A stretch of DNA of 64,000 nt from Salinivenus lutea (GCA_002894685.1 NCRC01000009.1:1-64000), one strand, 5' to 3'. Shown: positions 27,300 through 37,131, numbered from the stretch's first letter. The notes: generated from the letters alone by a model not told the origin. Numbers and translations: made by a program.

Positions 27300-28788
27300 G
27301 GCCCGTTACGGCTTCAATGTAGGCAGAGGAGTTCATGAGTTCGTCGGCCGATTGCTCGGCCATTTCGTACACCGGCCCGGCAAAGACACTGATGAAAATC
27401 GTCGCGGCCGCCAGCGCCCCGATGGACAGATACATCACGCGGACGGCGGTGGGCGTGCGCCCGGCGTCGACGTCCTCGTCGGTGCCGGGGAGAAACGCGT
27501 TCACCCACACCTTCGACATCGAGTACATGGTGAAGAGCCCCACCGCCATGGCCACCGCGACAATCCAGTACGCGCCGGCCTCAAGTCCGGCCTTCGCCAG
27601 AATGAGCTTCGCCCAGAAGCCCGACAGCGGCGGGAACCCCGCCAGCGAAAAGGCGGGAATGACGAAGAGCACCGCCATGAGCGGGTGGGCCGCGTACAGC
27701 CCCTTCAGTTTCTTGAGGCTGAAGGTCCCCTGGAGCTGGTTGGCGGCCCCACTGACCAGGAAGAGGTTGGCCTTCACGATGATGTGGTGCACGATGTAGA
27801 ACACCGCCCCAATCAGCGCCAGCGGCGTAAAGAGGGCCAGCCCCATGATCATGTACCCGATCTGGCTGATAATGTGGAAGGAGAGGATCTTGCGGAAATC
27901 GGTCTGAATCGCCGCCGCCAACACCCCGCTCACCATCGTCAGCCCCGCCGCCCATAGCAGCAAGCCGTGCGTGAACCCGACGTCCTGCGTGAAGAGGAGC
28001 GTGAAGACCCGGATGAGGGCGTACACGCCCACCTTGGTCAGCAGCCCCGCAAAGAAGGCGGACACGGCGGCCGGGGGCGTGTGGTAGGAGGCCGGGAGCC
28101 AGAAAAAGAGCGGAAAAAGCGCGGCCTTAATGCCAAAGGAGACCAGAAAGAGCATGGCGACCACTGTGACGAGGCCCTCCTGCTCCACCTGCGGAAGCGC
28201 CATCGCCAGCTCGGCCATGTTCAGCGTCCCGGTCAGGCCGTAGATCATCCCCACCCCGGCCAGGAAGAAGAGCGACGAGACGAGGTTGATCACGACGTAC
28301 TTAATGCCGCCCGCGAGCTGCTCATCCGTGTTGCCCAACACAATGAGCACGAACGAGGAGATCAGCATCACCTCGAACCACACGTAGAGGTTGAAGAGGT
28401 CGCCGGTCAGGAAGGCCCCGTTGATGCCCACCATGAGCAGGTTCATGAAGGGGTAGAACCCGAAGCCAACGCGCTGGGCATCCACATTGGGAATGGCGTA
28501 GATCGCCACCGCCACCCCGATGAGGGCCGACACGATCAGCATGATGACGCTGAGGTGGTCGGCCACCATCATGATGCCGAAGGGCGCCGGCCAGCCGCCG
28601 AGGCCCGTGGCCTGGATGCCCTCGTTGCCAATCCGGACGAGGAGCGCAATCGACGCGGCGAGGATGCCCGTCATCCCAATCAGGTTGAGCGCCTTCTGCA
28701 GCCCCGGACGGGTCCGCAGCGCCAGGGTCGCCACGGCGACGACGAACGGAATCAGAAGCGGCAGAAGCAGCAGCGTATGCGAATCCAT
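27226..28788 (-). CDS. mrpD: Mrp Na+/H+ antiporter subunit D
   Basis: A 520-residue polytopic protein with about 14 helices, homologous to the NuoM/NuoN-type proton-translocating subunits of complex I. The proton-antiporter module signatures are present, including a conserved Glu in YVWFEVMLISSFVLIVLG and Lys in SFGIKAALFPLFFWLP. HIISQIGYMIMGLALF and IVHHIIVKANLFL mark the second half. With MrpA it forms the ion-translocating core. The hydrophilic C-terminal tail (after ~490) is acidic and its coding region overlaps mrpE. Confidence 0.94.
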   Translation of the reverse strand: MDSHTLLLLPLLIPFVVAVATLALRTRPGLQKALNLIGMTGILAASIALLVRIGNEGIQATGLGGWPAPFGIMMVADHLSVIMLIVSALIGVAVAIYAIPNVDAQRVGFGFYPFMNLLMVGINGAFLTGDLFNLYVWFEVMLISSFVLIVLGNTDEQLAGGIKYVVINLVSSLFFLAGVGMIYGLTGTLNMAELAMALPQVEQEGLVTVVAMLFLVSFGIKAALFPLFFWLPASYHTPPAAVSAFFAGLLTKVGVYALIRVFTLLFTQDVGFTHGLLLWAAGLTMVSGVLAAAIQTDFRKILSFHIISQIGYMIMGLALFTPLALIGAVFYIVHHIIVKANLFLVSGAANQLQGTFSLKKLKGLYAAHPLMAVLFVIPAFSLAGFPPLSGFWAKLILAKAGLEAGAYWIVAVAMAVGLFTMYSMSKVWVNAFLPGTDEDVDAGRTPTAVRVMYLSIGALAAATIFISVFAGPVYEMAEQSADELMNSSAYIEAVTGHEESVADSATRVDLDGRAGGVHAQ

Positions 28789-28838
28789 GCAGCTGGGTAG
28801 GGGTCAGAGCAAAACAGTGCGACGGCGCAGCGGGGCCT

Positions 28839-29198
28839 CTACGTGCTCGGGTCCGGCCCTTCATCCACGAAGGCCTCCGCATCGACGGTCCCCGTGGACT
28901 GCTGGGTGCGGTACAGCAGAACGAGCGCAAATGAGAGCATGCCAAACCCGATGACGATGGCGGTGAGGATGAGGGCCTGCGACAGCGGGTTGGCAATGCC
29001 TTCCGGAGGCACCTTGTCCGCGGACGGGATGAGGGGCGAGGCCCCCTGCGTCACCCGCCCGACCGTAAAGATGAGCAGGTTGATGGCATTCGAGAGGATC
29101 ACGACCCCGATGACTTTACGGACCAGGTCGCGCCGCATCAGAAGATAGATGCTCACGGCAACCAGGCCGCCGATCACAAAGGCAAGAAGCGTCTCCAT
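28839..29198 (-). CDS. mrpC: Mrp Na+/H+ antiporter subunit C
   Basis: A 119-residue, three-helix protein homologous to NuoK. METLLAFVIGGLVAVSIYLL at the N-terminus fixes the start at 29198 against an in-frame ATG 30 bases upstream. The conserved VVILSNAINLLIF and QALILTAIVIGFG helices carry the family signature. It lies between mrpB and mrpD in the operon with gaps of 42 and 50 bp. Confidence 0.92.
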   Translation of the reverse strand: METLLAFVIGGLVAVSIYLLMRRDLVRKVIGVVILSNAINLLIFTVGRVTQGASPLIPSADKVPPEGIANPLSQALILTAIVIGFGMLSFALVLLYRTQQSTGTVDAEAFVDEGPDPST

Positions 29199-29240
29199 CG
29201 TACTGAAGCGTGATGCGACTCGTGGCAAACGGTGCGGGCC

Positions 29241-29708
29241 CTACGCCGACTCTTCGGCCTCGGCCGGCAGGGAGGCCGGATGGGGCTCCTGCGGAAAGAA
29301 CTGCACGCCCGATTCGTCCAGCTCGTAGACGATCATCAGCGTAATGCCGATGACGATCAGGTAGACCCCCACGTCGAACAGGATGGGCGTGCCCACCTTC
29401 ACCCCGAGGGGCTTGGCCCAGAGGCCCTGCAGCATCGCCCCGCCCTGAAACAGCGGAATGACGGCGCTGAGCAGGGCCGTGGCCAGCCCGGCCGCCAGCA
29501 GCGCCTGCGGGGTTGTCCGGAGAGCGCGACGGGAGGCCGCCGTGCCGTACGCCATCGCGTAGAGGGCAAAAGCCGTCCCGGCCACCAGTCCCCCGATAAA
29601 CCCGCCGCCGGACTCGTTGTGGCCGCGCAGCATCAGGAAGACGGAGAACAGCAAGATGAGCGGCACGAGCAGGCGCGCCGCCGTACGCAGGATCAGGGAG
29701 TTTCTCAT
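29241..29708 (-). CDS. mrpB: Mrp Na+/H+ antiporter subunit B
   Basis: A 155-residue, four-helix membrane protein of the MnhB family. Diagnostic is [19 protein letters not shown] (residues ~27-45), followed by [19 protein letters not shown]. The start overlaps the mrpA stop by four bases, which implies coupling. The acidic tail (LPAEAEESA) is cytoplasmic-looking. Confidence 0.93.
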   Translation of the reverse strand: MRNSLILRTAARLLVPLILLFSVFLMLRGHNESGGGFIGGLVAGTAFALYAMAYGTAASRRALRTTPQALLAAGLATALLSAVIPLFQGGAMLQGLWAKPLGVKVGTPILFDVGVYLIVIGITLMIVYELDESGVQFFPQEPHPASLPAEAEESA

Positions 29709-32116
29709 GATACCTCTTCAGCCGGTTCGGAAGAAGCGGAGGCGACGGCGTCGGGCTCGGCGGGGGCATCGGTCGCGGCCCCGCCCAACTCCTCCGGGGT
29801 GAGGGCCCGTCCCAGCCCCAGCATCGCATAAATGCCCATGCCCGCAATCAGCAGCACCGTAATCTCCCCCAGCGTGTCGAGCGCACGGAAGTCGACCAGG
29901 ATGGTGTTCACAATGTTTTGCCCCTCGGCCTCCACGTAGCTGTTTTGGGAATAGTACTCGCCCATCGGGTTAGAGAACGGCACGTGGAGCACCGCAAGCA
30001 CGAGGGCCGTGACCGTCCCCCCCACCCCAATCGCGATCGCCCCGTCCCGCACCGCCGTCCCGGGAGACAGCTGCTCGCGGACGAGCGGCATGGTCGCCAG
30101 CACGAGCACAAAGAGGATCACCGTGAGGGTCTCGATCAGGAACTGGGTCATGGCCAGGTCCGGGGCGCTGTAGGCGAGGTACAGCAGGGCGATGCTAAAC
30201 CCGGACACCCCCAGCGAGATGACCATTGCGAGGCGGGAGCGGAAGAAGATGGTAGCCGCGGCCCCGCCCACCACCAGCCCCCCCAGGATCCACTCCTGCA
30301 CGGCAATGCCCGCCACCGAGGGCGACCACTGGAGCGCCCCAGTGTGGACGGCGGCGGAGGCAACCAGCACGAGGAACGTGACCAGGATGGTCGAGAGGTA
30401 GTTGCGAAGGCGCCCATTTTGGAGAAGGCGCGTCTGCCACGCCCCGAACGCCATGAGGCCGTTCACGACGTGATCGTAGCCGTTGTCGAGCCCGGTCCCC
30501 AGCCACCGCTCGAAGGCCCGCCCCGGCGCGCTCGTATACATCGCGTTCCACCCGAAGTACGTCGCCACGCCCCCCGCCAGCGTCAGCGCACTGAGTCCCA
30601 ACTCCAGGTTCAGGCCGTGCCACAGGGCCAGGTGTGGGGAGACGGACGCGCCCAGGACCGCCCCCACGGACGGGCCGAGGACGGCGGCGTCGAGCACCCA
30701 GGGCGCCAGGCCGAGGCCCAGGCTAAAGACGGCCAGCACCGCCGGCCCAAACCAGAGCCCGGCCGCCGGCCGGTGCGCCTTCTTCGTGACCTCGTTCAGC
30801 GACCCCCAAAAGGGACGCACCGCCAGCAGGCCCGCCGAGGCCACGAGCGCCACATTCGCGAGCACCGACACGACCGTCACCGCCGCCACGGCCGGCCCAA
30901 AGTGCAGGGCAGCCGCGTAGATGAGTTCTTTTCCGACAAACCCGAAGAGCGGGGGAATCCCCGCCATCGACAGGGCCGCAATGCCCGCGGCGGCCGCCGT
31001 AATCGGCATCTTGGATTTCAGTCCGCGCAGCTTCGTGATGTCCCGCACGTGCAGCTCGTGGTCCACCGCCCCCGCCACCATAAAGAGCGCCGCCTTGTAG
31101 AAGGCATGGACGAGGACAAACACGAGGCAGGCCGTCACGGCCGCCTCCGTCCCCACCCCGAGCAGCATCGTAAGCAGCCCCAGGGCCATGATTGTCGTGT
31201 AGGCCAGGATGCTCTTCATGTCCGTATACTGCAGGGCCAGCCACGCACTCAGCAGCATCGTCGCGGCCCCGATGCCGCCAACCAGCACCACCCACAGCGT
31301 CGTGCCCGAAAGCACCGGGTGGAAGCGAGCGAGGACGTAGATCCCTGCCTTCACCATGGTGGCCGAGTGGAGATAGGCGCTCACGGGCGTGGGCGCCTCC
31401 ATCGCGTTCGGCAGCCAGAAGTAGAACGGGAACTGGGCCGACTTGGTGAACGCCCCCGCCAGCACCAACAACAGGATGGGCACGTAATAGGCCGAATCGC
31501 GCAGGGCGTCGCCCATCGTCAGGAGGGCCGAGATCTGCAGGGTGCCGGTGACCTGCTCCATGAGCAGGAAGCCGACGAGGAGGGCAAGCCCGCCCGCCTT
31601 GGTCACCAGAAGGGCCTGCCAGGCGGCCCGGCGGGACGGGGCCTCGTCGTGGTTGAAGCCGATCAGCACGAACGAGGCAAAGCTCGTGAGCTCAAAAAAG
31701 ATGTAGAAGGTAAAGAGGTTGTCCGCCAGGACGAGCCCAATCATGGCGGCCATAAACATCGACAGGTAACTAAAGAACCGCCCCAGGTGGTGATGCCCCT
31801 TCAGGTACCCTCCTGCGTACACAAAGATGAGGGTGCCAATGCCGGCAATCAGGAGCGCAAAGAAGAGGCTCAGGCCATCGACATAGAACGCCATGTCCAC
31901 ATTCAGGCCCGGCACCCAGGACACCCCGACCTGCAGGGTCTCCCCGGCCGCGACCGGCCCAACGAGCGTGGCCAGGTACCCCGTAATGGCGGCGGGGAGG
32001 AGGCCCAGGATCCATCCGGTGGCCCGGCCGGTCCGGGGGACGATCCAGGGCGCGAGCAGCGCCAGCCCGAACCCAGAGAAGACGACGGCAAAAAGACCCA
32101 TGGTGCTCAGCATCAT
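29705..32116 (-). CDS. mrpA: Mrp Na+/H+ antiporter subunit A
   Basis: The 803-residue large subunit, homologous to NuoL in its first ~500 residues with an MbhD/MbhE-like C-terminal part. Seen are [38 protein letters not shown], the Lys/Glu residues of the proton channel, and near the end [19 protein letters not shown] with [19 protein letters not shown], typical of MrpA. With MrpD it carries the proton and sodium paths. A C-terminal Ala/Pro/Glu tail of about 30 residues is unconserved. Confidence 0.95.
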   Translation of the reverse strand: MMLSTMGLFAVVFSGFGLALLAPWIVPRTGRATGWILGLLPAAITGYLATLVGPVAAGETLQVGVSWVPGLNVDMAFYVDGLSLFFALLIAGIGTLIFVYAGGYLKGHHHLGRFFSYLSMFMAAMIGLVLADNLFTFYIFFELTSFASFVLIGFNHDEAPSRRAAWQALLVTKAGGLALLVGFLLMEQVTGTLQISALLTMGDALRDSAYYVPILLLVLAGAFTKSAQFPFYFWLPNAMEAPTPVSAYLHSATMVKAGIYVLARFHPVLSGTTLWVVLVGGIGAATMLLSAWLALQYTDMKSILAYTTIMALGLLTMLLGVGTEAAVTACLVFVLVHAFYKAALFMVAGAVDHELHVRDITKLRGLKSKMPITAAAAGIAALSMAGIPPLFGFVGKELIYAAALHFGPAVAAVTVVSVLANVALVASAGLLAVRPFWGSLNEVTKKAHRPAAGLWFGPAVLAVFSLGLGLAPWVLDAAVLGPSVGAVLGASVSPHLALWHGLNLELGLSALTLAGGVATYFGWNAMYTSAPGRAFERWLGTGLDNGYDHVVNGLMAFGAWQTRLLQNGRLRNYLSTILVTFLVLVASAAVHTGALQWSPSVAGIAVQEWILGGLVVGGAAATIFFRSRLAMVISLGVSGFSIALLYLAYSAPDLAMTQFLIETLTVILFVLVLATMPLVREQLSPGTAVRDGAIAIGVGGTVTALVLAVLHVPFSNPMGEYYSQNSYVEAEGQNIVNTILVDFRALDTLGEITVLLIAGMGIYAMLGLGRALTPEELGGAATDAPAEPDAVASASSEPAEEVS

Positions 32117-32152
32117 TCACGAAAGGACGACAGAAACGCGGGCGCCGGTTCG

Positions 32153-32533
32153 TCAACCGGCGGGGGACGAACCGGACGCGGAATCATCCGTGGGCCAGAG
32201 CGCGTCGTGCATCTCATCAATCACCGTACCGTCCCAGAGGTGCACGTTGAACTCCTCCCCGCCGTAGTACGACGCCCGCCCAATCATGTGGGCGGCCACC
32301 GGCGCTGTCAACAGCAGAAACAGAATGAGCGCTGTTCCTCGGGCGGCAATGCTGAGCGTAGGATAAAAGCACATGACCCCACTCGCCACGAAGGCCGCGC
32401 CGAGCGTTCCGGCCTTCGTTGAGGCGTGGAGTCGCATGAGCGGGTCTGGGAAGCGCACCATGCCCACGCTGGCGACCACAACGAAAAACGTTCCCAGGGT
32501 GAAAAACAACACCCCGATCACTTGCAAAATCAT
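32153..32533 (-). CDS. mrpG: Mrp Na+/H+ antiporter subunit G
   Basis: A 126-residue MnhG-family protein with three helices. The family segment MVRFPDPLMRLHASTKAGTL (residues ~26-45) is clear, followed by LILFLLLTAPVAAHMIGRA. The C-terminal tail, from the GGEEFNVHLWDG segment onward, is hydrophilic. It begins 3 bp after the mrpF stop and precedes mrpA by 36 bp. Confidence 0.93.
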   Translation of the reverse strand: MILQVIGVLFFTLGTFFVVVASVGMVRFPDPLMRLHASTKAGTLGAAFVASGVMCFYPTLSIAARGTALILFLLLTAPVAAHMIGRASYYGGEEFNVHLWDGTVIDEMHDALWPTDDSASGSSPAG

Positions 32534-32536
32534 GAG

Positions 32537-32845
32537 CTACGGGGAATCAGAGGAAGGGGTTTGGGGGGCAGTCTGATACTCCAGGTACCGGGCAAACGCA
32601 ACCGTCCCCAGGAAGGCGATGAGCGCCAGGACCAGCGCCACCTCCAAAAAATTGGGTTGCCCCATCACCACGGCGTACGTCAGCATCAGAGCCACCGCCT
32701 GGTAGGCCACCAGGTCGAGGGCAATGATGCGATCGGGGAGGCTCGGCCCCCGGAGCAACCGAATAAACGACAACACGAGCGACAAGCCAAGGGCCGCGAG
32801 GCACCCGCTTAGCACCCAGGCCGCCATGCCGCTAAGTTCGATCAT
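32537..32845 (-). CDS. mrpF: Mrp Na+/H+ antiporter subunit F
   Basis: A 102-residue, three-helix subunit. The motif FIRLLRGPSLPDRIIALDL is diagnostic of MrpF, and FLEVALVLALIAFLGTVAFA forms the third helix. The start at 32845 (MIELSG) gives the family N-terminus. It is the first gene of the operon, so the order read from the promoter side is F-G-A-B-C-D-E. The 267-bp region upstream also holds the terminators of the superoxide dismutase gene. Confidence 0.9.
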   Translation of the reverse strand: MIELSGMAAWVLSGCLAALGLSLVLSFIRLLRGPSLPDRIIALDLVAYQAVALMLTYAVVMGQPNFLEVALVLALIAFLGTVAFARYLEYQTAPQTPSSDSP

Positions 32846-33034
32846 GGGATAACGCGCAGCAGAAAAACAAAAGGGAGCCGCTCGCGCGACCATTCAACCT
32901 CTCCCTGACAAAGAGCACGAGGAAACTAAGGGACGCACCGAGAAGTCGCATCCCCTTCACCGAGACCTCAAAGGGCCGCGTCCCCAATGCCAATGACGGC
33001 CATCGCCCGCGAACTCCGACGGAGCCCGTCCCAA

Positions 33035-33102
33035 ACGTCAAAAGGGTGGCGGCGCGTGCCACCACCCTTGACGTGGAACAAGAGGGAAGAGCCAGGCTCT
33101 TC
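33035..33102 (-). terminator. Tandem hairpins downstream of superoxide dismutase
   Basis: Two inverted repeats follow the sod stop on the minus strand. The first, GAAGAGCC/GGCTCTTC (33086-33102), has a one-base centre. The second pairs ACGTCAA + GGGTGG (33035-33041, 33044-33049) with CCACCC + TTGACGT (33062-33074) and, read on the minus strand, its inner stem is followed by TTTTG. Together they form a likely transcription stop between sod and the mrp operon. Confidence 0.6.
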
Positions 33103-33112
33103 TCTACGGGGC

Positions 33113-33727
33113 CTACGCGACAATGGCCTCGTAGTTGTCCGCCACGGCGTCCCAATCGACCACGTTCCACCACGCGTCGATGTAGGTGCCGCGCTCATTC
33201 TGATAGTTCAGGTAATAGGCGTGCTCCCACACGTCCAGCCCGAGAATCGGGGTGTGGCCCTCCAACAGGGGATTGTCCTGGTTGGGGGTGTCGGTCACGG
33301 ACAGGTCGCCGCTGGGTTGTGCAACGAGCCAGGCCCAGCCGCTCCCGAATCGCCCGGACGCCGCGTCGGAAAAGGCCGACTGAAACGCGTCGAAGGAGCC
33401 AAACGCTTCCTCAATCGCACCGGCAAGGTCGCCGCTCGGCGTGCCTCCGCCGTCGGGGGACATGACGGTCCAGAACAGGCGATGGTTGTAAAAGCCTCCT
33501 CCATTCTGGCGGACGGCGGTCTGGACGTCGGCCGGGAGGTTGTCAAGCCCGGTCAGCAGCTCCTCGATGGAGTGCTTCTGAAGCTTCTCGTGTCCCTCAA
33601 GGGCATTGTTCAGTTTGCGGGTGTAGCCGGCGTGGTGCTTGTCGTGGTGGATCCGCATCGTACGTTCGTCGATGTGCGGCTCCAGGGCATCGTAGTCGTA
33701 GGGCAGCTCCGGAAGATCAAAAGCCAT
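33113..33727 (-). CDS. sodA: Superoxide dismutase, Fe/Mn family (probably Mn)
   Basis: A 204-residue cytoplasmic superoxide dismutase. The start at 33727 ([20 protein letters not shown]) is the family N-terminus. Metal ligands are present: the first His in [12 protein letters not shown], the second in FYNHRLFW, Asp in [11 protein letters not shown] and the final His in the same motif. TPNQDNPL is the pattern seen in Mn rather than Fe enzymes, so manganese (or cambialistic) use is favoured. The longer upstream open frame is not conserved. Hairpin terminators follow the gene. Confidence 0.95.
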   Translation of the reverse strand: MAFDLPELPYDYDALEPHIDERTMRIHHDKHHAGYTRKLNNALEGHEKLQKHSIEELLTGLDNLPADVQTAVRQNGGGFYNHRLFWTVMSPDGGGTPSGDLAGAIEEAFGSFDAFQSAFSDAASGRFGSGWAWLVAQPSGDLSVTDTPNQDNPLLEGHTPILGLDVWEHAYYLNYQNERGTYIDAWWNVVDWDAVADNYEAIVA

Positions 33728-34222
33728 GGGTGAAGGGGGGTTCGTGGACAAGACCATGAGTTGACGTTCCCTTGGCAAGCCCAGACATGAATATACTCGG
33801 GCACACCCTGCAAGGGAATGATTGCGTAGCAGGTACGGAAAGGGATGCCCCCCCATTTTGTTCTTTTCTCTCGCGCAACGATCTGGTATTCGCCCCACCT
33901 CCAAAGAGCGGGGTTTCGTGTGCCTTCGACGTCGCCCAGGAACGCCCTCGCGCCCCTCCCTACCGGACAGTTCGCATCTGGGCGCGATCCCACCGCCCCC
34001 TCCCCCTCCGTCACGTCCTCGCACACTGCGATGCGGCGCGGGGATCACACGGGAGAAGGGCGGGGCCTGCTGCCCGCACCACGAGCACTCTCGGAGCGGA
34101 TCGTTTCCGAACTGGCCGCCAATGGCAAAGAGGCCGCGGCTCGGGGCCCGAAAGACTCCCGTGCTATTACGGGGATGGCTCGGCGGATCGGGCCCGCGCC
34201 TCCGGGAGCGGGTCGCTTGGCG
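33728..34222. other. 495-bp intergenic region with no convincing gene
   Basis: It lies between the sod start and the end of the saccharopine-dehydrogenase-like gene. Open frames here have no recognisable protein features. Near the sod start is a promoter candidate. At 34144-34195 is a nested inverted repeat: GGGCCCGA (34144-34151) pairs with TCGGGCCC (34188-34195), enclosing CCCGT (34058-like arm at 34158-34162) with ACGGG (34169-34173). I see no tRNA cloverleaf or ORF that explains it. Confidence 0.6.
33790..33818 (-). promoter_or_regulatory. Candidate sod promoter
   Basis: On the minus strand a -10-like TATATT (33795-33790) lies 17 bases after a weak -35-like TTCCCT (33818-33813). It is about 65 bases upstream of the sod start codon. 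The -10 matches five of six consensus bases but the -35 only three. Confidence 0.4.
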
Positions 34223-35260
34223 CTACTGCGTAACGCCCTCAATATCCAAAATAAAGGACGAGCCGAAGGCGGTCGCGGGCGTCTGATAGCCCGGGGCCGC
34301 CCCGCCGTCCAGGACGTGGCCCACCGCCGCCACCGCCGTCCGGGCCGTCAGCGTGTAGGCCTCCGGTCCCTGCAGGCGCGCCGAGTGGCGATCCCCGTCG
34401 GGATTCCGCACCGACGCCCACACGACCGAGTGCCCCTGCCGGCGCGCCTCCGGCGACGGCCCTGCCTCGAGCCACCCGACGAGCCGGCGCAGGAGGGCCT
34501 GCACGGGGGCTGCCCCGAAGAGGGGCTGCACGTGGCGACTGGCCCGCAACAACCGACGCCCGAGGGGCGGCAGATACGTGTAGGTTGTGATGTTCGGAAT
34601 GCCGGTGCTGTGCGCCGCCGTGACGAGGTCGCCCCACGGGATGGAGACGACCGTCCGCGGATGATCGCCGAAATCAACGGTCCGGGACGTCCATCCCGAC
34701 GGAACCGACACGAGCCGCCCGTCCCGCCGGACGAGGCCCCCCTTGCCCAGCTGCCCAACCGCCGTCTTGACCGTGCCGGTGGACCAGCCCCCCGTGCTCA
34801 TGAAGGCAATCTCAAGCGTGGTGGCGGACGGCATCCGCTCGTGGAGCGCCGCGGCCATGCAATCGGTCGGCACCACATCGAACCCAACGCCCGGCAGGAG
34901 CACAACCCCGGCGGCCTTCGCCTCCCGATCGCGCCGCGCCAGGGCGCTGAACACGTCCAACTCTCCGGTGATGTCAAGGTAGTGCGTGCCCGTATCCAGA
35001 CAGGCAGCAACCATGGGGGCGGCCGTGTCGGCAAAGGGACCCGCGCAGTGAAGCACCGCGTCCACCTCGTCGAGCACCGCCCGGAGTCGCCCGTCCTCGC
35101 TCAGATCCACGGGCCGATGGGGAAGCCCCAATTCGTCCGCCAGGGGACGGAGGGCCTCCGGGTTTCGACCGGAGAGAATGGGCTGATGGCCCTGCTCGAC
35201 GGCCCGACGGGCGATGAGGCGGCCCGTGTACCCGTACGCTCCGTACAAAAGGTATGACAT
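34223..35260 (-). CDS. Saccharopine dehydrogenase-like NAD(P)-binding protein
   Basis: A 345-residue Rossmann-fold protein. The N-terminal LLYGAYGYTGRLIA binds NAD(P). LHCAGPFADTAAPMVAACLDTGTHYLDITGE matches in pieces the saccharopine dehydrogenase / trans-acting enoyl reductase family; members include membrane-lipid reductases and uncharacterised proteins. The C-terminal half, with GGWSTGTVKTAVGQLGKGG, is the typical substrate domain. The substrate cannot be told from sequence and no lysine pathway genes are nearby. It diverges from the outer-membrane-type gene at 35474. Confidence 0.85.
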   Translation of the reverse strand: MSYLLYGAYGYTGRLIARRAVEQGHQPILSGRNPEALRPLADELGLPHRPVDLSEDGRLRAVLDEVDAVLHCAGPFADTAAPMVAACLDTGTHYLDITGELDVFSALARRDREAKAAGVVLLPGVGFDVVPTDCMAAALHERMPSATTLEIAFMSTGGWSTGTVKTAVGQLGKGGLVRRDGRLVSVPSGWTSRTVDFGDHPRTVVSIPWGDLVTAAHSTGIPNITTYTYLPPLGRRLLRASRHVQPLFGAAPVQALLRRLVGWLEAGPSPEARRQGHSVVWASVRNPDGDRHSARLQGPEAYTLTARTAVAAVGHVLDGGAAPGYQTPATAFGSSFILDIEGVTQ

Positions 35261-35408
35261 AGGGAGTGGCGTTCAATTTGTGAAGGACAGAAGAGGGGAC
35301 AACTTCGACCGGAAGCTCTTGGAGACGCTTGGACGGCACGCCGGGGAGACAAAACCGACGGTCAGGAAGAGGATCGCTCCCCAACGTCAGAAATACCCCT
35401 GTCTCCGC

Positions 35409-35437
35409 TTGATGCTCCGTGCGCCCCGGGCTACACT
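35409..35437 (+). promoter_or_regulatory. Promoter of the outer-membrane-type gene
   Basis: TTGATG (35409-35414), a 17-base spacer and TACACT (35432-35437) form a sigma-70-like promoter. It ends 36 bases before the start codon at 35474. Confidence 0.6.
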
Positions 35438-35473
35438 GCCGGGGACCCATTCTTCCCCCAAGTCCTCCTTCCC

Positions 35474-36061
35474 ATGTCGCCCCGCGGCCTGTGTCTCCTG
35501 CTGACTGTGATGCTCGTTTACGGGTCGGCCCCGGCCGTTGGTCAACCCGAGCAGGGCGCACCCCCGACCATTGGCGTAGGGGTTGCCCTGAATGCAGCGG
35601 CGCCCTCCCTCTCCGAGCCCACCGCCGCGGCGGCCCCCGTGGGGCTCACCGTCCCCATCACCTTCGGACAGGTGCGCCTGGAACCGCAGGTCGGCTATGT
35701 TCGACAGGCCCAGTCCGAGGCGGCGCAGTCGGAGACGACCTCGGCCCTCACGTTTGGCACCGGGGCCTTCTACCGCGCGGATTTCGGACAGACCCTGCTC
35801 CTGACGGGCGCACGGATCGGGGTTACCCGCGAGGTGGAGAGCCTCGAATCAGCGAGCGCGCCGGAGCAGCGCCTCGCCGCCATCAACCTGTTCCTCGGGC
35901 CCGTCGTCGGGGGCGACTACTACGTGAGCGACCACTTCTCGGTGGGCGCGGAGGCGCGGTTCTACTACATCAACCTGGGCCAGCCCGAAAACGCCCCACC
36001 GGAGCGCTCCGCGTCCGTGCTCCGGACGGGGGGAGCGGCCTTTCTTCGATTCCACTTTTAG
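35474..36061 (+). CDS. Predicted outer-membrane beta-barrel protein
   Basis: A 195-residue exported protein. The signal peptide (MSPRGLCLLLTVMLVYGSAPAVGQ) probably ends near residue 24. The mature part alternates short hydrophobic strands (ALTFGTGAFYRADF, LLLTGARIGVTREV, FSVGAEARFYYINLG) and ends in an aromatic residue (AAFLRFHF), the usual C-terminal signature of outer-membrane barrels. The predicted strands fit a small eight-stranded barrel. The function is unknown. It is convergent with the M14 peptidase gene (4-base stop overlap). Confidence 0.72.
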   Translation: MSPRGLCLLLTVMLVYGSAPAVGQPEQGAPPTIGVGVALNAAAPSLSEPTAAAAPVGLTVPITFGQVRLEPQVGYVRQAQSEAAQSETTSALTFGTGAFYRADFGQTLLLTGARIGVTREVESLESASAPEQRLAAINLFLGPVVGGDYYVSDHFSVGAEARFYYINLGQPENAPPERSASVLRTGGAAFLRFHF

Positions 36062-37131
36062 CGAACGGCGCCCCCGACGCCCCCGTCCTCCGCCACGGAT
36101 CGAAGCCCCAGCTCCACGGCCCGCATCTGCAGCCGCATGCCCACCGCCGGGGGCACCGGGCGTAGGTCGAAGGAGCTCAGGAGCCCGTCGATGTCGTCGC
36201 CTCGCTCCAGCCGCGCCCGCACCTCTGGGAGGCGGTCCCGCAGCCGCAGGTACTCGTCGGGATGGCCAGGGGTCGGATCGTCGTTCCGCACGACAAAGAG
36301 GGGAAGCTCCGTGACCAGGGCGAGGGGATCTCCCCCACGCTTCATCACAAACTCCATCGAGCTGTCGTGGAAGCGGCGGGCCATCGCCTCGTCCCCCTGC
36401 GCCCGAAAGTATGTCCGCATCGCATCCCCTCGCGGGGTCGTCTGAAACCCCGGTTCGAGCCAGAAGAAGCCCTTCTCTCCCTTCCGATTGTGGTCGTGCA
36501 TGCGAAGGCCCTCGGCCCGCACCGCCCGTCGAAAGTCGTCGCGAAGCGACTGCGTGCGAAACGTCCAGGGACGATTGATCAGCAGCAGCCCCCCTTCCGC
36601 CACCGACATCCCGTGCAGGTTGGCGTGCAGTGCAAACGGAGCGTGCGAGCGAAGGAACGAAGCGACGTGCTGGTTCTCGGGCCGCATGTCCGGGTATCCG
36701 TATTCCAGGTCGCGCCCCGGCGCCTCCCGTACCACGTGCTGCAGGTAGGCCGACAGGTCGGGCCACTGCTCAATCCAGGGACGATTGCGCGCCTCCCCAT
36801 CCGGGTTCACGTGCGGCACCACAACAAACCGGTATCGCCGAAACCACGGGGCCATCAGGTCGCGGTGGTGGAGGGCGCGGAGAATGAAGCACCGGAGCGC
36901 CTCCGGCCCCACCGGCTCGTCCGCGTGATGGCCCGCCACGAGGCTGACCGTTTGGTCCCCGTGCCCCAGTACCGCCCCGTAGAGGGGGCGCCCCTCCTCG
37001 CTCGCCCCCAACTCGTGGAACGACGCCACGTCGGGATGCGCCGCACAGGCCGATTCGATTGCCTCCCGCACGACCTCCTGCGTGCGGAAGCGAGGCGGAT
37101 CATCGACGAGACTGGTGAGCGCGAGAGCCAT
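36058..37131 (-). CDS. M14 family zinc carboxypeptidase
   Basis: A 357-residue metallocarboxypeptidase-like protein. Zinc ligands are seen in GHHADEPVGPEAL (His-x-x-Glu) and ALHANLHG (third ligand His). VVPHVNPDGEARNRPW is the substrate-binding block and the likely catalytic Glu is in VTELPLFVV. There is no signal peptide, so it is probably cytoplasmic and acts on peptides or amino-acid amides. Its large His-rich loop (HDHNRKGEKGFFW) lies between the core strands. It is transcribed away from the cold-shock gene. Confidence 0.85.
   Translation of the reverse strand: MALALTSLVDDPPRFRTQEVVREAIESACAAHPDVASFHELGASEEGRPLYGAVLGHGDQTVSLVAGHHADEPVGPEALRCFILRALHHRDLMAPWFRRYRFVVVPHVNPDGEARNRPWIEQWPDLSAYLQHVVREAPGRDLEYGYPDMRPENQHVASFLRSHAPFALHANLHGMSVAEGGLLLINRPWTFRTQSLRDDFRRAVRAEGLRMHDHNRKGEKGFFWLEPGFQTTPRGDAMRTYFRAQGDEAMARRFHDSSMEFVMKRGGDPLALVTELPLFVVRNDDPTPGHPDEYLRLRDRLPEVRARLERGDDIDGLLSSFDLRPVPPAVGMRLQMRAVELGLRSVAEDGGVGGAVR

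Noticed and set aside
29918-32422. 834-codon open frame opposite mrpA
   Set aside because: Arg/His/Gln-rich shadow frame; mrpA is clear.
33772-34233. 153-codon open frame in the gene-free region upstream of sod
   Set aside because: Low-complexity, Arg/Pro/Ser-rich translation, no signal, motif or conserved start context.
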